Shown piece after piece: positions 9,233-19,136 of a DNA stretch of 64,000 nucleotides. The stretch covers positions 1 through 64,000 of the forward strand of contig JBBIUE010000001.1 in assembly GCA_037440405.1 (NCBI GenBank), written 5' to 3'. Within the stretch, counting starts at the first letter, position 1. Each line of letters starts with the position of its first letter. A program made the translations under genes and the position numbers. The DNA comes from JANMGV01 sp037440405. GTDB lineage: Bacteria; Planctomycetota; Planctomycetia; Pirellulales; Pirellulaceae. The notes under the pieces were generated by a model, which saw only the letters and a program-made list of their open reading frames with translations, was not told the DNA's origin and searched no databases.

Positions 9233-11053
9233 TTAAGCAAACTCCCGAGGAGATTCAGCTTCGAAGGTATGAACCTCACCGGAATCCCAATGCGGAAACG
9301 ATATCCTCCAAGCATGCAGCCCAATCGGGACTGAATTGTTTAACTCGCCATCCATCGAACCAATCTCTCGATGAACCCGATAGAGCGGGTCGTTGATCAC
9401 CGGCATTCCCGAATGCCACAAATGGACGCGAATCTGGTGAGTCCGTCCAGTTTCCGGAATAGCCTCCAGAAGATAGTTTCCGTCCGACGTCGTTCGCAAG
9501 TACCGAAATCGAGTTCGAGCTGACTTTCCAGCATCTTCGAGCTGACGACTTCCAAATTCAGACGGAGCTTGGGCGATAGGAACATCGACTACCCACTCTT
9601 GCTCGCTTGGTTGGATCGCAACTTTCGCAAGATAGGTTCGGCAGACCTTGCCTTGCAATTGCAGCTTTTGGAAAGCTTGCGCTGCGGATCGACGTCGCAG
9701 TGCAACGAGCACGCCCGTCGTCAAACTGTCTAATCGATGAGGAAAGCGAACTTTGTCGGGATAATAGGCGTGATTCAAGAAATGCTGCAAGGTATTACGG
9801 TTGTATCTGCCGCAAGGATGAACAGGTAACGGTGCGGGCTTGGCCAGCACGATCAGTTCGGAGTCTTCGTAGATGACTTCGATGTTCGCCGCGACAGCGG
9901 GTTCGATGGTGTTCGGTTCGACGTGGACGATCCTTTCGCCTTCTCGCACGACTTGATCTGGACTGAGCGGTCCGCGATCGTTGAGAAGCAAACCTGCATC
10001 CAACTTGTGCTTCCAGTATTCGAAGGATGTATTCGGAAACATGCGGGCGAGAAAATCGATTGCGTGCAGGCCCGCATGACAGCGCGGCACGTGAATCAAA
10101 AGTCGATTGTCATAAGGAGTCGTGCCCGGCTGGCTCTCAGCGATCGCATGTAGTGCTGCCTGATGACGTTCCCGTTCGCGTTTGAGCCGTTCATCTTTCG
10201 GCACGAAACAGTAAGGGCAACTTTCACCTTCGACATACTGATCGGATTGCTGATCTTCCAAAGTCAGCGTTGCCTGGCAGGCAAAGCAATGAGCAATTCC
10301 GGTCGGTTTCAGGTCAGGGTCGACTGCGACTCGATGATCGAAAACGAAACAACTGCCGTCATAGAAGTCGCCGCCACATTCTTCAAAGTAACGAAGTATT
10401 CCCCCTTCGAGCTGGAAGACGTTATCGAATCCGAGCCGTTCGATGAGTGGACCAGCTTTCTCGCATCGAATTCCACCGGTGCAAAACATGACCATCGGAC
10501 GACGCTTGTCATCATCGGGAAGTCGACGTGCTGCTTCTTCGAATTGCCGGAAGTGTCGGATTCCAAGTTCTTTCGCGTTTCGAAAAGTACCTAGCCGCAC
10601 TTCGTAATCATTTCGTACATCGAGCAGCGTCAGGTCGCGTCCTTGCGCGAGCCACTGGTGAAATTCGCGAGGGCTGACCTTTTGTGAAGTGTACCTCTCC
10701 GGAACAACACTCTCATCGTCGCATGGAATGATCTCGCGTTTGATTTTCACAAGCATTCGTCGGAACGGCTGATCTTCGGTGTAGCTTTCCTTCACCTCAA
10801 TATCCACGAAGCGTGCATCGCTTCGAAGTTCACCGAGAAACTGATCGATTTTCACTCGACTTCCCGCAAGGAAGAGATTGATTCCTTCGGAGCTGAGAAG
10901 GATAGTACCTTTGAGGCCAAGACGAATTCCAGTGCTTTTGAGGGACGCACGAAGCTGCGGAAGATTGTCAAGGGCGACGAACTTGTAGGCGGCGATGTTG
11001 ACGATCGGCTTGGATGAGCTAACTTTTGTTGTCGGATTTTGCGGTAGAGGCAT
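9233..11053 (-). CDS. Fusion of tRNA uridine hydroxylase (TrhO, rhodanese) and RluA-type pseudouridine synthase
   Basis: A 606-residue two-enzyme fusion. Residues ~15-300 match TrhO/UPF0176: N-terminal ferredoxin-like domain (GTILLSSEGINLFLAG), rhodanese domain with active-site Cys191 in MFCTGGIRCEKAG, and a cysteine-rich tail (CFAC...CPYC) like a zinc site. Residues ~330-600 are an RluA-family pseudouridine synthase, with an S4-like segment and catalytic Asp442 in PHRLDSLTTGV, then GRTHQIRVHL. TrhO makes 5-hydroxyuridine at tRNA position 34; RluA enzymes isomerise uridines in tRNA or rRNA. The fusion suggests joint action on RNA. ATG at 11053 is chosen because the preceding 45 residues do not match the family. 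No strong ribosome site is visible. Confidence 0.88.
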   Translation of the reverse strand: MPLPQNPTTKVSSSKPIVNIAAYKFVALDNLPQLRASLKSTGIRLGLKGTILLSSEGINLFLAGSRVKIDQFLGELRSDARFVDIEVKESYTEDQPFRRMLVKIKREIIPCDDESVVPERYTSQKVSPREFHQWLAQGRDLTLLDVRNDYEVRLGTFRNAKELGIRHFRQFEEAARRLPDDDKRRPMVMFCTGGIRCEKAGPLIERLGFDNVFQLEGGILRYFEECGGDFYDGSCFVFDHRVAVDPDLKPTGIAHCFACQATLTLEDQQSDQYVEGESCPYCFVPKDERLKRERERHQAALHAIAESQPGTTPYDNRLLIHVPRCHAGLHAIDFLARMFPNTSFEYWKHKLDAGLLLNDRGPLSPDQVVREGERIVHVEPNTIEPAVAANIEVIYEDSELIVLAKPAPLPVHPCGRYNRNTLQHFLNHAYYPDKVRFPHRLDSLTTGVLVALRRRSAAQAFQKLQLQGKVCRTYLAKVAIQPSEQEWVVDVPIAQAPSEFGSRQLEDAGKSARTRFRYLRTTSDGNYLLEAIPETGRTHQIRVHLWHSGMPVINDPLYRVHREIGSMDGELNNSVPIGLHAWRISFPHWDSGEVHTFEAESPREFA

Positions 11054-11259
11054 GGAAATTGGGACAAAATATCGGGAAAATGACTTGGTTTGTCGTAAGT
11101 ATAACGCCCGACCCCATCGAGTTAGAGGCCTAACGCTAGAATCTCCAAATGGCGATTCGCATTCAGCCGCAAAACGGAAGCAAACCATCCATGTAAAGCT
11201 CGCTTTGCAACATCCGTCGCTGATTCACACTGGATCTACTGGAGTTACCACATCCAACT

Positions 11260-12159
11260 ATGGAAATCTTTGCTGAGGCCAGCTTCTCGTCGATATTCAC
11301 GCGCGAATCGCTATATGTGGTGATGAGCCTGATCGTTATCGAAGGGTTGCTTTCCGTCGATAATGCATTAGCCATCGCCGCCCTCGCATCCCACTTGCCC
11401 GACAAGCAGCGCAAGCTTGCCATGACTATAGGATACGCGGGGGCTTATGGTTTTCGACTGCTAGCTCTTTTCATCGCGGATATCATCATCGGCAATCATT
11501 GGCTGATGGTGGCGGGAGCTGCGTATCTGATTTGGCTGATGTGCGATCATTTCGATGAAGACGAAGAATTGTCGCAACATCCCGACCGCCCATCGTCGCA
11601 TTCCCATAGCTTGGCCAAGACCATCGTTTTGATCGCGTTTCTCGACTTAAGCTTGAGCTTCGATAACGTGGTTGCCGCTGTCGCGTTTGCGCGAGACAAC
11701 ATTTGGCTGGTGTATCTTGGGGTGACCATCGGCATCATTACACTCCGTTTGGTCGCTGGGTTCTGCCTGAAGTTGCTCAAGAAAGCTCCATGGTTGGAGC
11801 ATACGGCGTTCATTCTGGTGGGCTTCGTCGGTATCTTGTTGTGTACCGAACTGTTTTGGGACGAGCTCGTCGGGCATGAATACCGACTGTTCGACCTTTC
11901 AATCGTCGAGGAAAGTAGCAAGGATCATTTTCACATTCAGAAAATCGTCAAGTTCGGCGGGATATTGGCCATCATTTTAGGACATCTCGCATACGAAAAA
12001 GTACCTGGAGCAAAGCCCATTTTCCGACCGTTCTTTGCTGTCCTCGAAGCGATCTTGGCGCTGTTCGCGAGAATCGTCGGACTCATCGCAAAAACGATCG
12101 TTCTGCCAATTATTTGGGCGGCGAACCGATTCCGTTCCATACCAAACACCCGTCCATAA
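11260..12159 (+). CDS. TerC family integral membrane protein
   Basis: A 299-residue protein with about seven to nine hydrophobic segments. The conserved TerC signature appears twice: IEGLLSVDNALAIAALA near residue 25 and DLSLSFDNVVAAVAFA near residue 130, each with an intramembrane Asp-Asn pair thought to bind metal. An acidic, His-containing loop (DHFDEDEELSQHPD) lies between them. Homologues are tied to tellurite resistance and to manganese or calcium export, including metal loading of secreted proteins. The C-terminus is a further hydrophobic stretch with a basic tail. It stands alone, divergent from the TrhO-RluA gene. I see no yybP-ykoY-like riboswitch in the 200-bp leader. Confidence 0.88.
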   Translation: MEIFAEASFSSIFTRESLYVVMSLIVIEGLLSVDNALAIAALASHLPDKQRKLAMTIGYAGAYGFRLLALFIADIIIGNHWLMVAGAAYLIWLMCDHFDEDEELSQHPDRPSSHSHSLAKTIVLIAFLDLSLSFDNVVAAVAFARDNIWLVYLGVTIGIITLRLVAGFCLKLLKKAPWLEHTAFILVGFVGILLCTELFWDELVGHEYRLFDLSIVEESSKDHFHIQKIVKFGGILAIILGHLAYEKVPGAKPIFRPFFAVLEAILALFARIVGLIAKTIVLPIIWAANRFRSIPNTRP

Positions 12160-12393
12160 AGCATCGAATCCGCTTCACACTGACCACCCGTTCATGAATT
12201 GCCTGTGCATCGCATTGAGTGTGCCAGTTCGGATGCCACCATCGCAGCAAGACACGCAAATTTGGCGAGCAACGTCCGTTCGCAACGAAGGATACTACGC
12301 CAATTTCGCTCTGGCCCCGCGGTTCAACGAAGATCGAGACTCCATTCGTGAACGCTAACCCGATTTTCTGTCCGTTTTGATCTGCCGCGTTTC

Positions 12394-13326
12394 CTATCTG
12401 CCGGAATCGCGTCGCTTTTGCGATCGCCGATTAGCGGCCGCACCATGAGCACGAATGTTAGCCATCCCGGATCGAGCGATCCGATTCTTCGTCGAGAGTG
12501 CCGTCAATCGCTGGTTCTTGGCATTCAACTGCGGTCGCGAAATCGACGTGAGAGAGGGATTCGGCGAGGCGGATTTGAGGCTCTTCACTGGTGAAGGAGG
12601 ACTGGCTAAACGTACGCTTGACTTTTTCGTAGAAGCGGATGGCGTCTGAGTCGTCTTCTTTTTGCTCGCTGGAGCCTTTCCCTTGGCTTTTCGAACTGGG
12701 GTCTTGCTTTTCGTTGATTGAGAGCTTGCGGTTTTCGATTTCGCGATTTGGGTCTTAGCCGCCACGACGGAGGGTGAAGGAGATGGGAGAGCCGTCCCGC
12801 CACCGGTTCCAGCTTTCGAAACGGGTGACCGTGCCGAGGTGGAAGTTCGGTTCATTGCGACTTTCTCTTGCCCAAGTCCTTGTCGCATTTTCGAGCGATC
12901 CGCTTTATTCTCGATGCGACGATCCTTTCGGTTCGCTGGCTTGAGGCGAGTGGCGACCGGAGCCGCAGCAGCATTCGATTTCACGGCATCGATTCGATCG
13001 GTAAAAGTCGCCAAAGCTTGATTGAATAGCTTCACTTTCTCCTCGGTTCGGCGATTGCCAGCCACTTCGCGGCTCGCGTTGCGACTTTGCACGACTCGAG
13101 TCTGAGTCCTCAATTGATCTTCCCACTTGTCTCTCAATTCGCGAACCCTTCGCTGCCTGTCTTCAAGTTCAAGCAACGACAACTTCAAGATTGCCTTCGG
13201 CAGCGAATCTCGATACAGAGCCATTTCGGAGGAATTCAGTAAGGATTTGGGATTGGAAGTCTTGCTCACCGAACCGGAACTTTCTTGCAAGGAGATTTCT
13301 GTCGAAAGCGTAAAGCCGCACTGCAA
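12394..13326 (-). CDS. Hypothetical basic protein with H1-like Lys/Ala/Ser/Pro tail
   Basis: About 310 residues. The first third is predicted helical (LELEDRQRRVRELRDKW...) and could form a coiled coil. From residue ~110 the protein is low complexity and strongly basic, with Lys, Ala, Ser, Thr and Pro runs such as KAKGKAPASKKKTTQT, like histone H1 tails. DNA or RNA binding is inference from composition only; no known fold is recognised. The start is uncertain: TTG at 13326 has GGAG just upstream, while ATG at 13224 gives a 276-residue product that still holds the helical part. No gene neighbour suggests a role. Confidence 0.6.
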   Translation of the reverse strand: MQCGFTLSTEISLQESSGSVSKTSNPKSLLNSSEMALYRDSLPKAILKLSLLELEDRQRRVRELRDKWEDQLRTQTRVVQSRNASREVAGNRRTEEKVKLFNQALATFTDRIDAVKSNAAAAPVATRLKPANRKDRRIENKADRSKMRQGLGQEKVAMNRTSTSARSPVSKAGTGGGTALPSPSPSVVAAKTQIAKSKTASSQSTKSKTPVRKAKGKAPASKKKTTQTPSASTKKSSVRLASPPSPVKSLKSASPNPSLTSISRPQLNAKNQRLTALSTKNRIARSGMANIRAHGAAANRRSQKRRDSGR

Positions 13327-13669
13327 CGAACTCCGTCTTCGGCCAACGGATTGGGGTCATGACAGCGGACGACACAATGCACTTTCGGGATTCTTATTTC
13401 GAAGACAGGATTCTACCATCGAACTGACGTGAAGACAGTCCCCGACGGGCTGGATGAATGCCAATGAGAAATCGAGTGCCGGATGCTCGTGTGCTCGCGA
13501 TCATGCAACTTGCGTTCCAAGGGGTGTAGTCATCTTCATTACTTCGTTTAGAATCGATTCCCTCGACAGTCTCGGAGCGAACAAGTCCTCCGCAGATTTC
13601 GCGAACGAAGGAAAATTTCCCTGTTTTTGGACAACGATGGCCCGCCGAGCGATTGGATAGACGATCATT
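13327..13669. other. Non-coding gap between basic-protein gene and aspS
   Basis: About 340 bp between divergent genes. I see no convincing reading frame, tRNA, hairpin with a T-run or T-box-like element. It presumably holds both promoters. Confidence 0.5.
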
Positions 13670-15451
13670 ATGATGCGTTCACACACCTGTGGAGAACTTC
13701 GACTGGATCACGTAGGACAAACTGCAGTGCTTTGCGGTTGGGTCGATCGTACTCGCGACCATGGCGGAGCGATCTTCATCGATCTCCGCGATCGATATGG
13801 CAAGACTCAAATCGTGGTTGGTCCTGATGCAGGGGCCGACGTATTTGAAACTGCTCAAAAACTTCGTGGGGAGGATGTTGTCAAAATTACGGGTCAGGTT
13901 GCCCGACGCTTGGAAGGGAAAACCAATGAGCGGCTTCCGACTGGCATGATTGAGTTGCGTGCCCAGGCGGTCGAAGTGCTGAACCGTGCAGTCACGCCGC
14001 CTTTTTTTCCCAACCAGGACGAGTTGCCGGCTGAAGAATTGAGGCTAAAGCATCGCTACCTCGATCTTCGTCGCGAAGAAAGACAGCAAGGATTGATGCT
14101 GCGTAGCGCGATCATCAAGTCCATGCGGGACTATTTCGAATCGCACCATTTTATCGATGTCGAAACGCCGATACTTGGTCGAAGCACGCCCGAAGGAGCG
14201 CGGGACTATTTGGTCCCCAGCCGCGTCCACCGACATCATTTCTTCGCGTTACCTCAATCGCCTCAATTGTACAAGCAGATACTGATGGTGGCCGGTTTTG
14301 ATCGCTATGTGCAAGTCGCTCGTTGTTTCCGAGACGAAGACCTAAGAGCCGATCGCCAGCCTGAGTTCACCCAGTTGGACCTGGAAATGAGCTTCGTCGA
14401 TGCCGAAGACATCATCGGCATGATCGACGGATTGATGGCGAAACTCGCCAAGCAATTCTTAGGATTGAAATTAGCCTTGCCTCTCCCGAGAATGACTTAC
14501 GATGAAGCCATGAGGCGATTTGGTCACGACGCGCCCGACTTGCGGTTTGGAATGGAGATCGTGGATTTTACCTCGGCGGTTTCAGAATCAGCGTTTCGCG
14601 TTTTTCGATGGACGGTCGATAACGGCGGTTTCGTGCGAGGTATCAAAGCCGAAAAGTCGGCAGAGCACTTTTCGAGAAAGCGAATCGATGAACTGACAGA
14701 ATGGTTGCAACGGGAGTATGGTGCGAAGGGTCTAGTTTGGTTCCGCGGTGAAGCGGATGGCAGCCTATGGTCTCCCGTCGCGAAAAATATCGAGCCAGCG
14801 ATTCTCGATGCCATGAAGAGTGCGGCTGCAATGCAGCCTGGCGATATGCTATTCGTTGTTGCGGATTCCTGGTCGACCTCGTGTAAGGCCTTGCATGGCT
14901 TACGAAAGCGATTGGGAGCGGAACTTCGTCTGTACGACCCGAAACAGATGCATTTTTCTTGGGTGGTCGAGTTTCCCATGTTTGACTGGGATGACGAAGA
15001 AAAGCGGTGGGTGGCCATGCATCATCCGTTCACGGCTCCCCGCGACCAGGACTTGCCCAATCTCTTGACCAATCCCGCTGCCTGTCGAGCCAAAGCTTAT
15101 GATCTGGTCATCAACGGCTACGAGGCAGGGGGGGGGACGGTCCGAATCCACAGTCGCGATATTCAACAGCAAGTGTTCGGGCTGTTGGGCATCGATGAAG
15201 CGACGGCTCGCGACCGCTTCGGCTTTCTACTCGAAGCACTTCAGTTTGGAGCGCCTCCACACGCAGGGATCGCCCTCGGTATCGATCGCGTTGTCATGCT
15301 GTTCACAGGACTGGACAACATCCGGGATTGCATCGCGTTTCCAAAAACGCAGCGAGCCATGGACCTCATGACCGAAGCCCCCGGTACCGTCGAACCGAAG
15401 CAACTCCGGGAACTTCATATCGATCTCGCAGCGACGAAACATTCTGAATAA
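13670..15451 (+). CDS. aspS: Aspartyl-tRNA synthetase
   Basis: A 593-residue class IIb synthetase of the long bacterial type that charges tRNA-Asp (or tRNA-Asp and tRNA-Asn). The N-terminal OB fold binds the anticodon (AVLCGWVDRTRDHGGAIFID). Motif 2 is visible as FRDEDLRADRQPEFTQLDLE, and motif 3 as GIALGIDRVVMLF near residue 540. Between them lies the GAD insertion typical of bacterial AspRS (KAEKSAEHFSRKRIDEL region). Length and domain order are normal. Two adjacent ATG codons (13670 and 13673) could start the protein. Confidence 0.97.
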   Translation: MMRSHTCGELRLDHVGQTAVLCGWVDRTRDHGGAIFIDLRDRYGKTQIVVGPDAGADVFETAQKLRGEDVVKITGQVARRLEGKTNERLPTGMIELRAQAVEVLNRAVTPPFFPNQDELPAEELRLKHRYLDLRREERQQGLMLRSAIIKSMRDYFESHHFIDVETPILGRSTPEGARDYLVPSRVHRHHFFALPQSPQLYKQILMVAGFDRYVQVARCFRDEDLRADRQPEFTQLDLEMSFVDAEDIIGMIDGLMAKLAKQFLGLKLALPLPRMTYDEAMRRFGHDAPDLRFGMEIVDFTSAVSESAFRVFRWTVDNGGFVRGIKAEKSAEHFSRKRIDELTEWLQREYGAKGLVWFRGEADGSLWSPVAKNIEPAILDAMKSAAAMQPGDMLFVVADSWSTSCKALHGLRKRLGAELRLYDPKQMHFSWVVEFPMFDWDDEEKRWVAMHHPFTAPRDQDLPNLLTNPAACRAKAYDLVINGYEAGGGTVRIHSRDIQQQVFGLLGIDEATARDRFGFLLEALQFGAPPHAGIALGIDRVVMLFTGLDNIRDCIAFPKTQRAMDLMTEAPGTVEPKQLRELHIDLAATKHSE

Positions 15452-15638
15452 ATGGAATCGCCTCGACGTCACATTTTCGGGTAGCCACCAACCTCATTCA
15501 CCTTTGACGCGTTTTGGTGCTTCCGGAGACGCTTTCTCTTGCTAGAGGTCGCGCGAAACTCGCAGTAGACGACGAAGACGACCTAGGCTCCCTGTTCGAT
15601 GCCCATTACAAATGGTGTCTTACTGCTCTCAGAGGTCG

Positions 15639-15679
15639 ATTGCCTTCCTAGGAAAGGGTTTTTGATTTCGGAAGGCAAT
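15639..15679. other. Hairpin between aspS and the DUF1080 gene
   Basis: ATTGCCTTCC (15639-15648) and GGAAGGCAAT (15670-15679) are perfect 10-bp inverted arms with a 21-base spacer. It sits between two convergent genes, 49 bp past the end of the DUF1080 gene. No T-run follows on either strand, so it is a possible 3' stabiliser or weak terminator rather than a clear intrinsic terminator. Confidence 0.5.
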
Positions 15680-15727
15680 GAACTCGTGAACTCCGTCCTC
15701 GAAAGAGGCATTCTATCGATGGCTGGT

Positions 15728-16705
15728 TTACGGAAAAACGCATTCCCGATGAACGAGCCATACGTTGCGGAAAAGCACGGGATCGCCGTGATCTTGAAAT
15801 CGAATGGGTAAGGGTATTGGACCTTCCGGCTGACCGGCTCCCGTCTTTGCTTTCAGGCTTTGGCGGTAATGGACCGGCACCCCGTTGTGAATGACAGAAA
15901 TCCTCGCTGGCACCAACTTGGTATGGCCGTCGTCGCTCCAAACCGGAGGCTCGAAATACAAATCGTAGGTTTGCCACTCTCCTGGAGCTAAACTGCAATT
16001 GATGTCCGGAGATCGCTGCCGATAGAGGGATGCACAACCATCGAAGGTTGGCTCCAGACCAAACGAATCCAAAATTTGAACTTCATAGCGCTGCTGAATG
16101 TAGATTCCGCTATTGCCTCGCTGTTGTCCCTTTTGACCCGCCATGACTGGTACGCGAAATTCCAAATGCATCTCAAATGCTTGAACGGGAAACGCAGTCT
16201 CCGCACCAACGGCCAGTGCGCCACTTTCATCGATCTGAACCTTTTCAAGTTGGTTTGGCTCGCCCGATTGACTGAATAAGACAATCGCGTTGGGAGGAGG
16301 TTTCCGGTGCATCGTGACGCCGCTTCGACGAATCTTCTGCAACCGCCAGCGGCGTCCGTCCTCATGAGCAACGCTCATCTGATTTTCCGCGATGAACACC
16401 TTGTAACCGTGTCCCTCAAGCTGCCAATATCCCTCCCCTTTTCGTCCTTCGATCAAAATGGAGTCGCCTTGCTTCCAACCGGTCGCGGGGAGCCCTCTTT
16501 GGAATACACGACCGACGGGAAGGTCCTCCGGCAATACCGTCAAATGCAGTCCGAGCTTCGAACCCTCCGATACTTCCGTTCCTTCATACTCACCGATCCA
16601 TGTCGCGTTCACAATGCTATCGGATTGCCATCCAAAGGTGGCTTGATCTTTGCCGAGGATCATGACCCAAAGAACCGAACAGACCAAGATGCGTGTCGAC
16701 TGCAT
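15728..16705 (-). CDS. Secreted DUF1080 (3-keto-disaccharide hydrolase-like) protein
   Basis: About 325 residues with a hydrophobic export signal at the N-terminus. The C-terminal half (from ~residue 140) shows the DUF1080 concanavalin-like pattern: FEMHLEFRVPV, GNSGIYIQQRYEVQILDS, and W.TYDLYF. Some members of the family hydrolyse 3-keto-glycosides; many planctomycete copies have no known substrate. The N-terminal ~120 residues form a separate small beta-rich segment. ATG at 16705, with GGAGA upstream, is preferred over TTG at 16723. Single gene, convergent with aspS. Confidence 0.85.
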   Translation of the reverse strand: MQSTRILVCSVLWVMILGKDQATFGWQSDSIVNATWIGEYEGTEVSEGSKLGLHLTVLPEDLPVGRVFQRGLPATGWKQGDSILIEGRKGEGYWQLEGHGYKVFIAENQMSVAHEDGRRWRLQKIRRSGVTMHRKPPPNAIVLFSQSGEPNQLEKVQIDESGALAVGAETAFPVQAFEMHLEFRVPVMAGQKGQQRGNSGIYIQQRYEVQILDSFGLEPTFDGCASLYRQRSPDINCSLAPGEWQTYDLYFEPPVWSDDGHTKLVPARISVIHNGVPVHYRQSLKAKTGAGQPEGPIPLPIRFQDHGDPVLFRNVWLVHRECVFP

Positions 16706-17002
16706 GACCGGACTTTTCTCCAAGCTTCGAGAGGCTCACCGCAGACTACTAAACTCTATCAGTGTAATCAGAATCGATTCGCGTACGAATCTTGGAGACT
16801 TGCTGAATGCAAGTCCTTCCAATGTCGGGGAAACGTCCGCCGCGTGCTGCAAGCCCATGGGAATTGCGTCGCCCGTCCATCAGCACAGCGGAATGGGCAG
16901 CCATGAGCTAATTTTGAAGCCCATCTACTTCGTGTTGATCAGCCGCAGCTACATCGCAATCGAACAGATAGGCGACGCGAGCCGCTCGCCCATTCTGAGC
17001 CT

Positions 17003-17881
17003 TCAGACATGCAGAGACAATGCCTGCGCAACGGCAGTACCCATATCGGCGGGGGTGGGGGCGACCGTAATCCCAGCAGCTTGGAGAGCTTTGACCTTTT
17101 CCGCCGCCGTTCCCTTCCCACCAGAGATGATGGCACCGGCATGACCCATGCGGCGTCCCGGAGGTGCAGTTTGACCACCGATGAAGGCAGCCACTGGCTT
17201 GGTGACATGCTGGCGAACAAAGTCAGCAGCTCGCTCCTCCGCGTCTCCACCAATTTCGCCAATCATCAGAATAACTTCGGTCTGATTGTCTTCTTGAAAT
17301 CTCTTGAGGAGGTCGATGTACGAAGTGCCAACGATGGGGTCGCCACCAAGACCGACGCACGTGGACTGTCCAAGCCCGAGCTTGGAGGTCTGCCAGACCG
17401 CTTCGTAGGTGAGCGTGCCTGACCGACTCATGATGCCGACCTTGCCGGGTTGATGAATGTATCCTGGCATGATGCCGATCTTGCACTCACCGGGGGTGAT
17501 AACGCCGGGGCAGTTGGGACCGATCAACACGGACTGACTGCGACGTGCGACTTCGTAAACGCGCACCATGTCCATCACCGGAATACCTTCCGTGATCGCA
17601 CAAATGATTTCAATGCCTGCGTCGATGGCCTCAAGAATGGCATCTGCGGCAAAGGGGGGAGGTACGAAGATCATACTGGCGTTGGCACCGGTTGCATGCA
17701 CCGCTTGCTCGACCGTATCAAAGACAGGGAGACCTTCCGTCATTTCGCCACCTTTTCCGGGCGTGACGCCTCCCACCATTTTCGTGCCGTAATCTCGGCA
17801 AGCCAACGTATGGAACAGGCCGGACTTACCGGTGATGCCTTGACAAATGACACGCGTTTCTTTGTTGACCAGAATGCTCAT
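17003..17881 (-). CDS. sucD: Succinyl-CoA synthetase alpha subunit
   Basis: A 292-residue subunit that binds CoA and carries the phosphohistidine of succinyl-CoA synthetase in the TCA cycle. The CoA-binding N-terminus (ICQGITGKSGLFHT) and the second domain with IGPNCPGVITPGECKIGIMP are clear. The catalytic His lies in GHAGAIISGGKGTAAEK near residue 245. The gene lies 52 bp after sucC and is probably co-transcribed with it. Length is normal. Confidence 0.97.
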   Translation of the reverse strand: MSILVNKETRVICQGITGKSGLFHTLACRDYGTKMVGGVTPGKGGEMTEGLPVFDTVEQAVHATGANASMIFVPPPFAADAILEAIDAGIEIICAITEGIPVMDMVRVYEVARRSQSVLIGPNCPGVITPGECKIGIMPGYIHQPGKVGIMSRSGTLTYEAVWQTSKLGLGQSTCVGLGGDPIVGTSYIDLLKRFQEDNQTEVILMIGEIGGDAEERAADFVRQHVTKPVAAFIGGQTAPPGRRMGHAGAIISGGKGTAAEKVKALQAAGITVAPTPADMGTAVAQALSLHV

Positions 17882-17933
17882 GGACGAAAAATCGATCTGT
17901 GGAGGTTATCAGGAATGAATGGTTCGGCGACGA

Positions 17934-19136
17934 TCAGCTGGGTTTGGTTCGATCCTTGACGGCAGCCACGATCTTTTTGGCAGCATCGCTTAAGTCCTCG
18001 GCAGGAATGACTTGGATACCGCTTTCACGCAGTTTCTTCTTGCCTTCTTCGACTTCGGTACCTTCAAGGCGAACGACCAATGGGACATCGAAGCCAATTT
18101 CCTTCGAAGCTTCGATAATGGCAGTTGCAATCGTCGTGCATCGCGCGATGCCACCGAAAATATTTACAAGAATTCCTTGGACATTGGGATCGGACAAAAT
18201 GATCCGAAAAGCTTCCGTGACCTGCTGTGTGTTCGCTCCGCCACCGACGTCGAGGAAGTTGGCCGGATTGCCACCATGGTATTTGATGATGTCCATGGTC
18301 GCCATGGCTAGTCCAGCACCGTTGACCAAGCAGCCAATGTTCCCATCGAGTTTGATGTAACTGAGTCCCGTGTCCGAAGCACGAACTTCCGCCGGCTCTT
18401 CTTCGGCTAAATCTCGCAGCTCTTTGATTGCCGGATGCCGGAACAACCCGTTATCGTCAAAGGTCACTTTCGCGTCGAGTGCGATCATCTTTTCGTCGGA
18501 GGTGATCACCAGCGGATTGACTTCGACCAGGGAACAATCGTTAGCGACGAAGAATTTGCACAACTTCTTCATGAAGTCTTCCGCACTGCGGGCCGCCGCG
18601 CCTCGGATGCCAATCGTTGCACAAAGCTTTCGAGCTTGGAAGCCTTGCAAGCCGGCATCGGTATCGAATAATTCCTTGAAAATCTTCTCGGGTGTTTCCT
18701 CAGCGACCTTCTCGATTTCGACTCCACCTTCGCTGCTAACCATCAGAACGGGCTTGGCCGCCACGCGATCGAGCACGATCCCCAGATACAACTCGCGAGC
18801 GATTGAACAACCTTGCTCGACAAAGACTCGATTAACTTTGCTTCCGCTTGGACCAGTTTGAATCGTCACCAAATGATTTCCGAGAAGGTTACGAGCAACT
18901 TGTTCAGCTTCGTTGGCCGAACGGACGAGTTGCACGCCGCGTTGACTCGGATTTTCAAGAACGGTACCTTTCCCTCGACCTCCGGCATGTATTTGGGCTT
19001 TGACGACGGCGAGCGGTCCGCCCAGTTTCGTGAAGGCTTGTCTTGCCTCTTCAGGAGAGGATGCAGCAACTCCGTCAAGGACGGCGATTCCCGTAGATCG
19101 AAAGAGCTCTTTGGCTTGGAATTCGTGTATCTTCAT
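17934..19136 (-). CDS. sucC: Succinyl-CoA synthetase beta subunit
   Basis: A 400-residue ATP-grasp subunit giving nucleotide specificity and succinate binding. The family start MKIHEFQAKELF fixes the start at 19136 rather than the longer frame. GGRGKGTV, EVNPLVITSD and NIFGGIARC are the expected ATP-grasp and substrate motifs. It is the first gene of a two-gene sucCD operon and forms the (alpha-beta) enzyme with the product of the next gene. No strong Shine-Dalgarno sequence precedes the start. Confidence 0.97.
   Translation of the reverse strand: MKIHEFQAKELFRSTGIAVLDGVAASSPEEARQAFTKLGGPLAVVKAQIHAGGRGKGTVLENPSQRGVQLVRSANEAEQVARNLLGNHLVTIQTGPSGSKVNRVFVEQGCSIARELYLGIVLDRVAAKPVLMVSSEGGVEIEKVAEETPEKIFKELFDTDAGLQGFQARKLCATIGIRGAAARSAEDFMKKLCKFFVANDCSLVEVNPLVITSDEKMIALDAKVTFDDNGLFRHPAIKELRDLAEEEPAEVRASDTGLSYIKLDGNIGCLVNGAGLAMATMDIIKYHGGNPANFLDVGGGANTQQVTEAFRIILSDPNVQGILVNIFGGIARCTTIATAIIEASKEIGFDVPLVVRLEGTEVEEGKKKLRESGIQVIPAEDLSDAAKKIVAAVKDRTKPS

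Noticed and set aside
11054..11259. Manganese (yybP-ykoY) riboswitch before terC
   Set aside because: The expected conserved loops were not seen in this 200-bp leader.
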